Origin: Acidisphaera sp. S103
Lineage (GTDB): Bacteria; Pseudomonadota; Alphaproteobacteria; Acetobacterales; Acetobacteraceae
DNA: 64,000 bases
Reading direction: 5' to 3'
Assembly: GCF_009765975.1 (NCBI RefSeq)
Contig: NZ_LMUJ01000032.1
Coordinates: 42,751-106,750 of the forward strand
Positions within the stretch are counted from its first letter, which is position 1. Each line of letters begins with the position of its first letter. Positions 8,850 through 21,600 of the stretch are shown here, in pieces. Under the pieces are notes generated by a model that worked only from the letters and a program-made list of their open reading frames with translations, was not told where the DNA came from and did no database searches. The translations under genes and the position numbers were made by a program.

Positions 8850-10349
8850 ATGCCCCGGCACATCCTTGTCATCGACCAGGGCACGACCTCGACAAGAAGC
8901 ATCGTGTTCGACGCCGCGGTCGCGCCGGTGGCGACGGTCCAGCAGGAATTCAACCAGATTTATCCGCGGCCTGGCTGGGTTGAGCATGATCCGGAGGATA
9001 TCTGGACCTCGGTGCTGGCGACCGCGCGGCGGGTGTTGGCTGATGCCGGTCTGACGGCGACGGATGTCGCGGCGCTGGGCATCACCAACCAGCGGGAAAC
9101 GGTGGTGGTGTGGGATCGCCGGACCGGGCGAGCGATTCATAACGCCATCGTCTGGCAGGATCGCCGCACCGCGGATCTTTGCGAGCGACTGGAGCAGGCT
9201 GGGCACGGTGATATGGTCGCCGCCCGCACCGGCTTGCGGCTCGATCCGTATTTTTCGGCGACCAAGATCGCCTGGCTGCTGGATACGGTGGACGGCGCTC
9301 GGGCGGCGGCCGAGGCCGGGCATCTGGCGTTCGGCACGGTGGACAGTTTCCTGCTGTGGCGGCTGACCGAAGGCGCTGCGCATGCCACGGACGCTACGAA
9401 CGCATCGCGCACGCTGCTGTTCGACATCCATCGCGGTGCCTGGGACGACGAACTGCTAGCGCTGTTCGACATTCCCCGCGCCATGCTGCCGGAGGTGCGG
9501 GATAGCGCCGGCACGTTCGGCACCGCCACGGCGGCGCAATTCGGGGGGCCGATCGCCATTCGCGGCGTCGCGGGGGATCAGCAGGCCGCTTTGATCGGCC
9601 AGGCATGTTTTCACCCGGGCATGGTCAAATCCACCTATGGCACCGGTTGTTTCGCACTGCTGAACACCGGACGGCAGGCGATCGTTAGTCGCCATCGGCT
9701 GGTCACGACCATCGCCTATCAGTTCGACGGGCAGCGTACCTACGCGCTGGAAGGGTCGATCTTCGTCGCCGGTGCGGCGGTGCAGTGGCTGCGCGACGGC
9801 ATCGGACTGATTGCCTCCGCGGCCGAGACGGGGGCCTTGGCGGCCGAGGCCGACCCGGGGCAGGACGTCTATATGGTGCCTGCCTTTGTCGGTCTGGGCG
9901 CACCGCACTGGGACAGTGAAGCCCGAGCGCTGCTGACCGGCATGACTCGGGGGACGACGCGGAAGGAACTGGCGCGCGCGGTGCTGGAATGTGTCGGCTA
10001 CCAGACCAAGGACCTATTGGATGCCATGCAGGCCGATCTGGGTGCCGATTGGTCCGGCACCCGGCCGGTGATCCGGGTCGATGGCGGCATGAGCGCGAGC
10101 GACTGGACCATGCAGTTTCTCGCCGACATCCTGGCCGCGCCGGTGGACCGGCCCACGTGCCTGGAAACCACGGCCCTGGGCGCCGCGTACCTGGCCGGGA
10201 TGGCGGCGGGTCTCTATCCCGATGCCGATACATTCGCGGCGACGTGGTCCGGCGAGCGGCGGTTCGCGCCGATGATGGCGGCACCCGAACGCGACCGAAA
10301 ATATCGCGGCTGGCGGGATGCGATGGCGCGTGCGCTGTTGCGGCCCTGA
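8850..10349 (+). CDS. glpK: Glycerol kinase
   Basis: GlpK phosphorylates glycerol with ATP to sn-glycerol 3-phosphate, trapping imported glycerol and feeding GlpD. The 499-residue product has the FGGY-family N-terminal phosphate motif [15 protein letters not shown], the substrate segment [10 protein letters not shown], the conserved [13 protein letters not shown] block, and the C-terminal ATP-binding segment around [10 protein letters not shown]. Length is normal for the family. The ATG at 8850 has a GAAGGA site about 12 bases upstream. It lies 350 bp downstream of glpV on the same strand and completes the uptake and catabolism set. Confidence 0.95.
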   Translation: MPRHILVIDQGTTSTRSIVFDAAVAPVATVQQEFNQIYPRPGWVEHDPEDIWTSVLATARRVLADAGLTATDVAALGITNQRETVVVWDRRTGRAIHNAIVWQDRRTADLCERLEQAGHGDMVAARTGLRLDPYFSATKIAWLLDTVDGARAAAEAGHLAFGTVDSFLLWRLTEGAAHATDATNASRTLLFDIHRGAWDDELLALFDIPRAMLPEVRDSAGTFGTATAAQFGGPIAIRGVAGDQQAALIGQACFHPGMVKSTYGTGCFALLNTGRQAIVSRHRLVTTIAYQFDGQRTYALEGSIFVAGAAVQWLRDGIGLIASAAETGALAAEADPGQDVYMVPAFVGLGAPHWDSEARALLTGMTRGTTRKELARAVLECVGYQTKDLLDAMQADLGADWSGTRPVIRVDGGMSASDWTMQFLADILAAPVDRPTCLETTALGAAYLAGMAAGLYPDADTFAATWSGERRFAPMMAAPERDRKYRGWRDAMARALLRP

Positions 10350-10373
10350 CGCCGCCGGTGCATCACGCTGTCC

Positions 10374-11114
10374 ATGCGTATCGTCTTCCGTTGCGATCCC
10401 GCGCTTGCCGATCATCTTCCGCGGCCTATCCCGGCTCGTGAAGCCCTGCCGGATTGGCTGCGCGCGATGCAGCCCCGTGCGCATTCGCCGACGCATGGGC
10501 AAGATGTGCGCACCGTCAAGCAATGCCCGCCCTTCGTCGACGCGATGACCTATGGCTTCGTCATCCCGTTGCCCTGCGACGTGACCGTGCGCGACGGGGC
10601 GCTATCCTGGGATTGGGATGTGCCGACGCCGTCGGTTCACGCCCATCCGCGTTCACCGATCAGCTTCCACGTCCCGGAACAGGTGCTGGGCACGCCGCTG
10701 CATCACCCCAATCGTGTTCTGGTCAAATTCAATAGTTTCTGGACGATCGAACTGGAGCCGGGTTGGTCGCTGTTCGCAACACATCCGGTCAATCGGGAGG
10801 ACCTGCCGTTCCGCCTGGTGACCGGCTTGGTGGATGCCGACCGATTCAGCGATGTCGGCATCCTGTTTCCGGCGGTCTGGACCGATCCGACTTTCAGCGG
10901 AACATTGCCGCGCGGCACGCCGGTGGCGCAGTGCTTCGCGGTGCCTCGGGAAATACCCGAGATGGTGTTCGAGGCATTTTCGGCTGAGGCAGCCGCGCGC
11001 TACGACGCGACTGCGGAGACTCTGCTGAGCACGCCGGGCGTCTATCGCCGCCGGTTCCGTGCGCGGCGTCTACGCGCCAAGCGCCCGGCGGAAAGCAGTG
11101 GGATCGAGCCATAG
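10374..11114 (+). CDS. Conserved protein, DUF6065-like
   Basis: This 246-residue soluble protein has no signal peptide or membrane segment. It is rich in aromatic and proline residues, with a central conserved-looking block (FVDAMTYGFVIPLPCDV, then SPISFHVPEQV, FNSFWTIELEPGWSL, and FPAVWTDPTFSG). I associate this pattern with DUF6065, a family of unknown function, but only tentatively. It starts 24 bp after glpK without a clear ribosome binding site, so it may be expressed from the glpK transcript. Its 3' end overlaps the convergent TPR gene by 45 bp. The tail is strongly basic (RRRFRARRLRAKR). No function is proposed. Confidence 0.75.
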   Translation: MRIVFRCDPALADHLPRPIPAREALPDWLRAMQPRAHSPTHGQDVRTVKQCPPFVDAMTYGFVIPLPCDVTVRDGALSWDWDVPTPSVHAHPRSPISFHVPEQVLGTPLHHPNRVLVKFNSFWTIELEPGWSLFATHPVNREDLPFRLVTGLVDADRFSDVGILFPAVWTDPTFSGTLPRGTPVAQCFAVPREIPEMVFEAFSAEAAARYDATAETLLSTPGVYRRRFRARRLRAKRPAESSGIEP

Positions 11115-11996
11115 CATGCCGGTGCGTGCCGCCGTGATCGCCTGGGCGACCCGGCTGAATGAGTCGGGGCGGATGCGGATGGCGGATCGGTAAGCGTCGA
11201 TCGCGGCCGGCATGTCGCCCTGGCGCTGCAGGGCGATGCCGAGGTTGACGGCGGCCTCGGCGAAATCAGGCCGGTGCTGCAACGCTGCCTGATAGGCGGT
11301 GATCGCTGCCTTTTCATCGTTCAGGTCCTGGCAGGTAAGACCGAGCGCGAACCAGGCGCCCGCGGCGGTCGGGTCGAGGGTGACGGCTTGTTGCAGTGCC
11401 GTTCGTGCCTCGGTCATCCGGCCGGCGTCGCGCAGCAGCAGGCCGCGGCCGAATTGGGCGTCTGCCAGGGTGGGGTCTGCCAGCGCGGCTCGGGTGAAAG
11501 CGACGAGTGCGGCGGCGGGTTTTCGTGCGCGCTGTAGGGCGAGGCCAAGGTGCTGCCATTCGGCCGCCTGGGTCCGATGGCGCGCGGCCAGCAGATCCAG
11601 CATGGCGTCGAGCGACTTGTCGCCCAGATCGAGCAGTGTCCGGCACAGCAGGAACGCGGGTTCGGCAAGATCGGGTGCTCGTGCCACGGCTTCGCGCAAC
11701 GGCGTCACCGCCTGATCTTGTGTGCCGGCGGCGATCGCTGCCCGGGCGGCGAGGACCAGCGAGGCCACGTGGCCGGGGCGTATGGTCAGGCTTTGGCGGA
11801 TGCTGCTCAGTGCCTCGTTCGGGTTGCCGGTGCGCAGGGCAAGGGTGGCGTGCAGTTGCAATACCGCAGGATCGTCGGGCCGGGCGCGCCGCAGTTCGTT
11901 GCAGGCTAAAGCCGCTGCGTCGAGGTTTCCGGCATTTACGTGCGCGACGGCGGCACGGAAGATCTGCTCGAAGAGGGTGTGAGGTATAGGGTTCAT
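11070..11996 (-). CDS. TPR-repeat protein
   Basis: This protein of about 308 residues is built almost wholly of tetratricopeptide repeats, helical hairpins of 34 residues that bind other proteins. Examples are AGAWFALGLTCQDLNDEKAA and FAEAAVNLGIALQRQGDMPA. I place the start at MNPIPH (11996); a longer start at 12038 would add 14 residues but neither has a strong ribosome binding site. It has no signal peptide and no catalytic domain. It is divergent from the giant LEPR-XLL gene and convergent with the DUF6065-like gene. A link to the giant protein is possible, since TPR proteins occur near secretion and glycosylation loci, but nothing in the sequence proves it. Confidence 0.85.
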   Translation of the reverse strand: MNPIPHTLFEQIFRAAVAHVNAGNLDAAALACNELRRARPDDPAVLQLHATLALRTGNPNEALSSIRQSLTIRPGHVASLVLAARAAIAAGTQDQAVTPLREAVARAPDLAEPAFLLCRTLLDLGDKSLDAMLDLLAARHRTQAAEWQHLGLALQRARKPAAALVAFTRAALADPTLADAQFGRGLLLRDAGRMTEARTALQQAVTLDPTAAGAWFALGLTCQDLNDEKAAITAYQAALQHRPDFAEAAVNLGIALQRQGDMPAAIDAYRSAIRIRPDSFSRVAQAITAARTGMLWLDPTAFRRALGA

Positions 11997-12038
11997 CTCG
12001 GGTCGCCTGGGGCCATGGGCGACTTTAAGACAGATCAT

Positions 12039-12606
12039 GCGGATTGGAAATGACCCGACGGTGCCGGCAGCAGGCTACGACCACTATTGTGGTGCCCAAA
12101 AATAAAATGTGGAGCCTATTCTATAAGGCCGGGGACTCTATTATAGACGCAATGAAGTGATCCGTTTTGGACAGTCTCCACCCGATAGAAAAGCAAAACG
12201 CATCGTCGTTACAGGTTTCGCCGTTGCGGCGACATCCATCGATAATAATATTTCGCCGCCACTTGCCCATCTACACGAGGGTCATGGAGGTGTATCGTCA
12301 ATCGTCGGCCAGTTTCCACCAGACACAATTAAGCAGGATGAAAATCCTGCCCGACTGCCGCCAACGAAAACCACCGATAAAACAAACGAGAAACAGCCGC
12401 TATCGTGGCGGTTTCTGGCGTTTGCGGGTACATCTGTAACGACGATTCGCTACAAATGCAACTGGTGAACAGGGGATAACCACACATTTTTTTGATCGTC
12501 AGAAAACCTACCGTAAAGCCCCTGCCGGTTCAAGGCCCGAAGATGGCCGCGCGCAACATATTGCAATGCCGAGATTAGTGTTGGAAGTGGACAACCGATC
12601 ACGGAT
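12039..12606. promoter_or_regulatory. AT-richer leader and promoter region before the giant gene
   Basis: This stretch of about 570 bp is clearly richer in A and T than the rest of the window and separates the TPR gene from the giant gene, which run divergently. A 103-codon open frame at 12157-12468 has atypical composition and I do not regard it as a gene. An imperfect hairpin with arms related to AGAAAC-CGC and GCGGTTTCT lies at about 12390-12415. I expect the promoter of the 47-kb gene run to be here, but I cannot point to a convincing -35/-10 pair. Confidence 0.4.
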
Positions 12607-15600
12607 TTGAGTAAGGTTAAAACGCACAGACAAAATCGGCTAGTATTTCCTGCCGATCATAGAGTGAGATTGCTCATGGGGCTCTACCAGCGGTTGCTCC
12701 GAACTGTCTCCCAACAAGCGTTATTTGCTCGCGGATACGATGGGGGTGGTGCGCCCGGCGGGTCCCGTGCCGGCAAGGCCACCGCTGATACCGCCGACCG
12801 GTTGCTGCGTACACCACTGGTATTCGAGACGCTTGAACCGCGCGTTCTGTTGTCGGGGGATCCGATCACCGCCGCCGCGCAGAATGCGTTGCTGGCGGGC
12901 CTGCAAAGCTTCGAAGCCTGGACTGCCACCCAACTGAACCACCAGGCGCAACTGGCGCAGCAGTTGCCGGTCGTCAGTACATCGGTTGGCGATCTGGTCG
13001 ATCTGCCGGGACAGGTGCAGACGCATCTGGTGCAGCCGATCGAGGCTTATTTTGCCAGCAACGGCGCGGCGTCGACATATGAGGGTCTTGCCGCGGCATT
13101 GCAGGCCGATCCGGCGGATGCCGGCGGTGTGGTGGGCGTGTTCGCGCATGGCGAGTATCTGTTCACCCTCAGTACGTTCCAGACAAGCGCGCCCATTACG
13201 GCACCGCTCAACCTGACCTCCGGTACCGCGGGGATCAGTCTGCAAATCGGCACGCCGCCGACTTTGTCCGGGCAGGCGACAGTGTCGATGGCGCTGACCT
13301 TCGGCTACGATACCGGCAGCGTGACCGGCGCGGCGCCAGGCTTCTTTATTCAACCGGCGAAGATCACCGAGGGCGTTTCCCTCGCCGCGGCGGGCTTCAA
13401 CACCACGGCGACCCTGGGGGCCGCCAATGCAACGGTGACGGGCGGGTCGGCCTCCGTTGCTGCTACCGCGACCGTGCAGCTTCAGGACCCGGTCGCCGGC
13501 GATCCCAACAATTATATTACGCCAGCCGAGCTGAACGGCGAGCCGATGACGGCTTTGGTTTCGACCTCGTTGTCGGGGTCGGCAAATTTGACCCTGCCGA
13601 TCAGTTCCAATCTGTTGGCCGGCGGCACGCAATCGTTGCAACTGAACTGGTCGGGCGATCTCGCCAGCGTCGGCGGCTCCAACCTGAACAGCCTTGGGGC
13701 GTGGGCGCAGCTCGATACGATTTCGCCGGCGTTGGTGCGGCAGGCGGTCAACGCGCTGCCGGGGCTGATTTCGTCCGCGGTGGGCAGTGCCGGGTTCGGC
13801 GCCGGCGTGCCGGTCCTTGGTCAGGACCTGGGCCAGTTGTTCGACCTGGGTTCGGATTTCACCACCGCGGCGGCCGGAATTGGCAATGCGACGTCGCTGG
13901 ATCAGGTGGCGGCGGCGCTGCAGAACAACGGCATTGCCGTGACGTTCAGCGTCAATGCCGCGGACAACGAACTCGATATGCTGGTCAACGCCAGCAATGC
14001 GTTCGATACCACGGTGCCATACACGATCGACACCCAGATCGGCGGCACCAACTTTGTACTGAACGGATCGGTGCAGGCGACCGGGACGGCGACCGCTGCC
14101 CTTACCGTTGGCCTGTCGTTCGATACGACGCTTCCCGACGACCAGCGCCTTGTGCTGGTCGAGAACAGCAGCGCGTTGAGCCTGGCGTTCACCGCCATCA
14201 CTGCCTCACCGATCACGGCGACGGCGGCGCTCGGGTTGATGCGGGTGCAGGTGAACGATGGCAGCCTGACGATCGGTGCGCAGAATGGCAGCACCGTCGA
14301 TCCGACGAAGCCAGCGACTGCGACGATCGCGTTTTCCGGCACCAGCGGTGGACGCGTCACGTTAGCGCAACTGGTTTCGAGTCCGACTGGCTCGATCACC
14401 ACGGCCTACAGCGGCGCGATCCAGGCGACGCTGCCGTTGACCAGCCCGCTTGGTGGGAATGCGGACCTGGGCATGACCTGGCTGCTGGATCAGCCGGCCG
14501 GTGGCGTTCCGCAGATCACCGGTGCCGCGCAGGCGGCCAGCCTGGTGGTCGCGCCGAGCAGCCTAACGACCGACCCAACGCTTGATGCCCAGTCGGTGGC
14601 GGGGTTGCAGACCCTGGTCCAGTGGGCGGCGGCGGTCACCACGTCGGCCGATCAATCCACTGCCCTGACCACCCAGATGCCGTTGGTGAACGAAACGCTG
14701 GCGCAACTCAGCGGGCTTGGGCCGGCGACAAGCGGCACGTTCCCGGGGGTGCTCAACGTTATCGCCAGCGCGATCAATTCCTATGCGGTGGTGGGCGCCA
14801 GCACCGACAATTTCCAGGCCTCGATCATCAGCGCGCTGGCGGCATTCACCGCCGCGAACCCGGCCTACACGTTCGCCGTCACTGCAACCGCGGGAGAGAT
14901 ACCGGCGTCCGATACCACGGGGGCGGAAGCCCTGGGCCTGACGCCGGGCATAGACCAGTTGGTGTTCACCCTGTCGGTGACCGCGACCTATGCCAGTTCC
15001 CCGACGTTCAGCCTGACCCCCAGTTCCGCCGACGACAATCTCGGTTTTTCGGCCACCGGGACGGCGACGGGCACCGTGAACCTGAACGTCACGTTCGCGA
15101 TCGCACAGACATCGAATATCTCGGCGCAAGACGCCACCGTCGTGATTTTGAATGGGCTGACCGCGGCGGCGACCGGCCAGGTTTCCGGGCCGTTGCCGCT
15201 AGGAATCGGATTGCTCGGTGCGACGGGGACCTCGGGCAACGTCGACCTGGGCACGTCTGTCGACATCACCATGACCAGTGACGGCACCGGGCTGCCGCAG
15301 CCGAACTCGATCGGCGCGATCCTGGGCACCCCCGCCGGCCAACTGATGACGGTCACGGAACAACAGCCATCGTCCATCTCCGGTGACTTCGTGGTGACGT
15401 CGACCTTCGGCATCCTGAACAACGGGACCACCGAGGTCACGATCAACGGCGATCCGCTGAGTGGGTCCGTCCCGACGGTGATTATCGTGGGGACTGAATC
15501 GCTGGACTTCCAGGCGTTCGCCAATCTGGCGCCCACCGATCTGCTGGGCGGGCTCTCGACGCTCGCATCGGCGATGGATGACGTGGGCGACGCGCCTTCG

Positions 15601-18600
15601 GTGTCCGGCACAACGTCCGAGATGATCGCCGATGTGCCGCTGACCGACGTGACGGTGGGGCAGGCCGCCGATTTCGGTTCGGTGTTCGAGACGGACATTG
15701 TCGATGCGCTGACAGCGTCGCAGAATCATGCACCGACCTTCGACAGCATCCAGCAGTTCCAGACGGAGCTGGCCGCCCTGACGGGGGTCACCGGGTCGAG
15801 CGTCACTTACAACAATAGCAGCAACGACATCGACGTCGGCTTCACCCTGTCTGTCGGCTTCGACACCACTCCGGCGTCGTTCACCTATGACCTGACCGGC
15901 ACGGCGGGCACCGTCCTTGGCGATCTGACGAATGTGAATGCGACGACGGCGACGGCGACGCTGTCGATCAACGGCACCGGCACCATCGCGGTCGGGTTCG
16001 ACTTCAGCCTGGCGCCGAACGCGGTGCAGTTCGTTGGCGCGACACCGTTGCCGACAACGGGTGTTCTGCCTACGGGATCGGATGCGCATTTCACCCTGAG
16101 TCTGACCGCCCCTGGCGACGCCACGCCGACGACAGTGTCCGTGACCGTCGCTGCGGCTGCCACGCAGGCCAATGGAACCGCGGCACAACTCCTTACCGAA
16201 ATCAGTTCGGCACTGGCAGCCGCGCTGACGACAGCAGGCCTGCCGGCGAACGTGGTGACAGCCGGCATGTATGGGGGTGCGCTGACGCTGAATTTGATAC
16301 CGGGGATGTTCACCGACATGGCGGTGTCAACTGCCCCGACAGACCCGGCGGTGTATGAACTTGGCATCGCGCCGGCGACGCTGCCGACAGCCTCGATCGT
16401 GGGCAATACGGCCCTGCCGGGTAATGGCCGGTTGAGCGCGGATGCCACGTTCACGGTCACGGCGGACGGCGGCACCGCGACGCCGATTACCATCACCGCG
16501 GCATCGACAGCGGGCAACAGTTCGCAGAGCCAGTTGCTGACGCAGGTGCAGCTTGCGCTGGCGCCGCTGAACGCGACCCTGACCAATGCCGACCGCCTGC
16601 CCATCGTGGTCGGCCTGACCAGCGCGGGCCTCCTGTCTTTCACGATATCGGGCTATGGCAGCACGCTGGCCATCACCGCCGGCGCGGCGGCGCAAACCGG
16701 GCTGGGCTTGCCGACGTCGGACACCGTCCAGGCGGGGGCGCCGGATGTCTATGTCGAGGCATCCGCCGGTCCGGTTCCGGAAGACGACGTGCTGACCACC
16801 AACCAGACGTTCACGATCACTGTCGACGGGCTGCCGAGCATGGACATCACGGTCTATGCGACGGCCACGGCCGGCAACGATACCCCGGCCCCGACGGGCG
16901 TTCTCGATCCCACCCCGGCGCAGTTGGCGGCGGAGGAGGACGTCACCACCCCGCAGCAGATGCTGACGAATGAAATCAACCTGGCCCTGGCGCCATTGAA
17001 TGCCGAACTGGCCAACGCCGGCTACGCCCAGGTCTCGGCCAGCATCGGCACGCCCGCCTCGAATGCCGATCTGGACGCCGGCAGCACGACGGCCAACAGC
17101 GATGGAGTCCTGTTCTTTTCCACGATGGGATCGGCGGCAACGATCATCGTTCAAGCACCGGCGGGCAATCAACTGGGCCTCGGGCTTGATCAAATCAGCA
17201 CCGCGCCGACGCTGTCGGTGGCCGCGGGACAGACGTTCAACGGCAACATCGATGTAACGCAGTTGTCGCTGACCGGCACGCTGGCGGTGACCGGAAGCGT
17301 CACCGCCACGGCGGAATTGGGTAACGTCGAAATCAATCTGGGGCCGGGCACCATCGCGTTCGATCCGACCGTATCATTGTCGTTGCGTGGTTCGGCCCTG
17401 TTGTCGAACCTCGACAATCCCGCGAACACCGCCGCCTATTTCAATGAGGTTGTTGGTGGTGCGGCCTCGATTTCCCTTCCGCTTACGGCGGCCGATGGAT
17501 TGGGTTCCGAACTTGGCCTGGATTCGAACGCCGCCCTGGCGCTGAGCGCGCCCGACATGTTCACGCTTTCAGGGTGGACGGCCAACACCGCGTCGCTGGA
17601 GGGGCTGGCCACCGCGCAGTCTTTCACTTTTGCCGAAGCGAAGGAGGCACTGACGCAGCTTGGTGCCTTGGTCACCCAGTCCGCGGCGAACCCAGACGGG
17701 CTGTTCGGCCAGCTTGTGCCGCTGATCAACGAGCCGCTGGGCACCGCGTTGGGGATCACTCAGGACTTCGCCAACCTGGCGTCCGATCTGCTGCCGGGAT
17801 CGAATTTCACCCTGGATCAGCTTCAGACCGCGTTGAACACAGCGGTGACGACGGCCTTCGGTCCATTGAACAGTGGCGCCAGTTTCGGCGTTCAACTGAC
17901 CGGCGACGTGTTGCAACTGACGCTGAACTTCACGCCGGGCCTGACCGCGACCAATGTCCCGATCAACATCGATCTGCCGAATTTGGGTTTAGGAACGAAT
18001 CCCAATCTGCCCGGTGTCTCCGACATCGGCGGCAGCGTCGTGACGGTGACGCCCAGCGCCAGTTTCAAGTTGGCGCTGGATATCAACCTGGCGTCGCCAA
18101 CCAACCCGGTGTACGACCTGGATTCAACCACCCAGTTCATGCTCGGCGTGCTGGTCACCGGTACCAGCGGCTCGTTGTCGCTGGGGCCGCTCGGGGTGAC
18201 CTTCGCGGGTGCCACGCTGCTGTTGAGCAAGACCAGCGGCGATACGACCGATCCTGCAACGTATACGATCGGGCTGACCAGCACGACATCGTTGGCCACC
18301 GTGACCCAGCAGATGGCCGGCAGCGGCTGGCTGAGTGCCTCCGGCCCGGTGACCGCCACGATCACCGGGCAGGTGACTGTCTCGCTGCCATTGTCCGAGA
18401 CCTCCGACGGGAGCACCACGTCGCTCGGCTCGCTGACCTTGACGATCGCCAATCTCGGGCAGTTCGACCGGGATCTGTTGGCCGGCGCCGGCAGTGTTTC
18501 CAGCCAAATCACCTTCTCACCGCCCAACCTGGCGAGCGCGTTCGCCAGCGCCGACCTATTCGGCAACGATACCGGTATTCTGGGCGCGCTGAACACGTAT

Positions 18601-21600
18601 CTCGATCAACTGCAATCCGTTTTGAATACCGATTTGTTCGGGCTGGACATTCCGGTCGTCGGCAATGCGCTGGCCTCGGCCGGCAGTTTCGTGACGCAAC
18701 TGCAGACCGACATCAATAAGATCGGGTCGGAGGCGGGCGTCCAGGACATCTATAACGCGCTGACGGGTGCTCTTTCGGCTTTCGATCCGGCGACGCCGGT
18801 GGTCCAAATCCAGTATCTGACCACCGGTTCCACTTCGTGGGACACCTTCGTTACGGGCGACGCGTCGGCGTTGCCGTCTCAGGTTTCGGATATCGAAGAC
18901 ATCCAGATCATCTTCACGCTTGGTGGCACGTGGTCGCCGGGCACCTCGCCGAACCTTAATCTTGGCCTGCCTGGCCTGGGGCTGACGGTCACACAAGGCG
19001 CGGTGTCGGTCAGCGCGGGGTGGAACCTGGCGTTCACCCTGGGCGTCGATCGCAACAGCGGTCCCTATATCGTTACGGCAGGGGGCAGCGGCAACCAATC
19101 CCTTTCCATCTCCAACGGCGTGACGGCCGACCTTGTTGCCAACGTGTCGACCACCGCCGCGATCACCGCGACGCTGGGCTTCCTGGCGTTGACCGCGACG
19201 CAGCCGATCCCGGGCCAGCCCGACCCGGACAATACCGGCGACACCGCGGTGCAGACGCAGGCGTCGTTGAATTTTACCGCTGGGTTGACCGGCGGAACGA
19301 GCACGATTGGCGGAGAAACCGTCGAAAACCTTACGTCGTTCAGCGGCAGCAACCTGAACATCGCCGTGACCGGCAGCGCGGAGATCGACCTGGATCTCAA
19401 GCTTGGGTTTGGTTCGGGTGGCACGGTGGATACGCAGTATCCGCATTTCACCGCACAGCTTCTGATTGGCGCGGCGGCGCCGGAGGGAAGTCCGGCGGGC
19501 ACCCCGGGTGCCTGGACGTTCACCAGCGACAACCTGGACGCGACTGCCGCACCGAGCGTGGATTTGAACAATATCTCGCTGGATCTGGGCGATTTCCTGA
19601 ACAATTACCTGAATACGATTCTCAGTCCGCTGGCCCAGGTGCTGGAACCGATTCAGCCGATCCTGAACTTCCTGAACACCCCGATTCCCATCATCAACGA
19701 GCCGCTGGTCCAGGCGATCTCCGACATCTTCGGCGGCGACGTTCAGAATTTTTCGTCGATCGTCAGTTTCGTCGATGCGGTCGTCGATTTCTCCAACGAT
19801 CTGGGCGCGTCAGGGATGATTTCCCTGGGTAGTTTCAATTTTAACCAGTTCGATCTGCGGCAGGCGCCCGGCAGCGGCGGCAACTCGATACCCGACGACG
19901 ATTCCAGCCAGCTTATGACCGACTTGCAAAACCCGTCGGATTTCACGGCAAGCCCCGACGATCCCAATCCTTTGGCGGCGGCGGAGGGTGATAATTCCGG
20001 GTTCGGCTCTTTCATGCAGGAGGCCGGTTCCGGCAGCATCCTGTTCCCGGTCCTGACAAATCCGTCGAGCTTGATCGGCCTGTTGTTCAACCAGCAGGCA
20101 ACCCTGGTGGAAATCACTTCGCCGGAACTGTATGCGCAAATCAGCACCAGTATCGACATCCCGGTCTATCCGCTTATCACCGCCAATCTGACGGCGTCTT
20201 TCAGCATCGATGCCCGGTTCTCCGGGGGCTACGACACGTACGGCATTCTGGAGGCGGTGCATGACGCGGCGAGCAATCCCGGTGCGATCCCGGGCGATCT
20301 GGCCGACGGGTTCTTCATCAACGATGCCCAGACGCAAAGCAAGATAGGCATGGAGCCGGCGACGTTCGTCGGCATTCAAGGGATGATCGGTGTTGGCGCC
20401 AGCGTTGGCTTCGGCAGCCTGCTCAGTGTTGGGGTCGGCGGCGGCATCGGGATGAGCATAAGCGTTTCGTTGAAGGATTACGCGCCTTCGAACTATGCCC
20501 CCAATGGTGAGACCGCGGCCGCCTATGCCGCGGCCAATGACGGCAATGGCAAGACGCGGCCGAGTGAGATCGCGGCGTGGATCGAGGAGTTTGGCGATCC
20601 GCTTTGTGCGTTCAACCTGAATGGCGACATCACGGCCGATCTTTTTATCGAAGAACAGGTCGTGGGCCTCACTTTTACGCAGTCGATTTTCAACGTCACG
20701 CTGTTTTCCTTCACGGCGGGTGTTAACTGCAATGTCCAGTTCGAGAATCTGGGCACCGTGGTCGATGGCGAGTTGACGCTGTACACCGGCGCAGACTTCT
20801 ACAAGCGCGATGTTTACACCGAGGGGCTTACCGGTGAGGTCCTGTCGGCCGGGCCGAGCGAGGAAGGCAACGACGACTTCACGGTGTCGCAAAAGTCGCC
20901 CACGGAGATCCTGGTCACCGCCAGCGATGGGTCCAGCGAGACGTTTACCGGGGTCACCAGCCTGTTTGCGGAACTTGGGACCGGCGACAACACGTTGGAC
21001 GTTACCAGCGCATTGAAGGCGGCGAACGGTGACACGATCAACGAAACGATTATCGGCGGCACGGGCACCCAGGAGGGTAACGATACGATCACGGCCGGCG
21101 GCGGCGACGACCTGATCGAGGCCGGTGACGGCACAGCCCAGATCGTCGGTGGTGACGGGTCGGACACGATCTATGGCGGGACGACAAGCAGCCCGGGCGT
21201 CAGCATCAACATCGTCACCAAGAAGACCCAGAATGCCGACGGTACGACGTCCACTGTCACCCAGACCGTTTTTGGCGATTCGATCACCGGGGGCACCGCT
21301 GGCGGGAATCTGATATACGGCAGCTTCGGATCCGATCTTATCAATGCGCCCGGCGGCCACAACACGGTGTTTGGCGGCCAGAACGACTACAATGTCGTTA
21401 TTACGCCGAATAAAGGTTATGAATGGGGCGACGGCCCGCAGAACATTGTTACCTCGATTCCCAATGTTATTCAGGCCGCGGGCGGCAACAACGTGCTTGT
21501 GGGCGGTTCGGGGAACGACGAGATCGAGGGCGGCGGCGGCAACAACACCATCGTCGGTGGCGGCGGCAATAATCTGCTGATTGGGGGCGAAGGGTCCAAT

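Noticed and set aside
12157..12468. 103-codon plus-strand ORF in the leader of the giant gene
   Set aside because: Its composition does not look coding, it has no ribosome binding site, and it has no recognisable motif.
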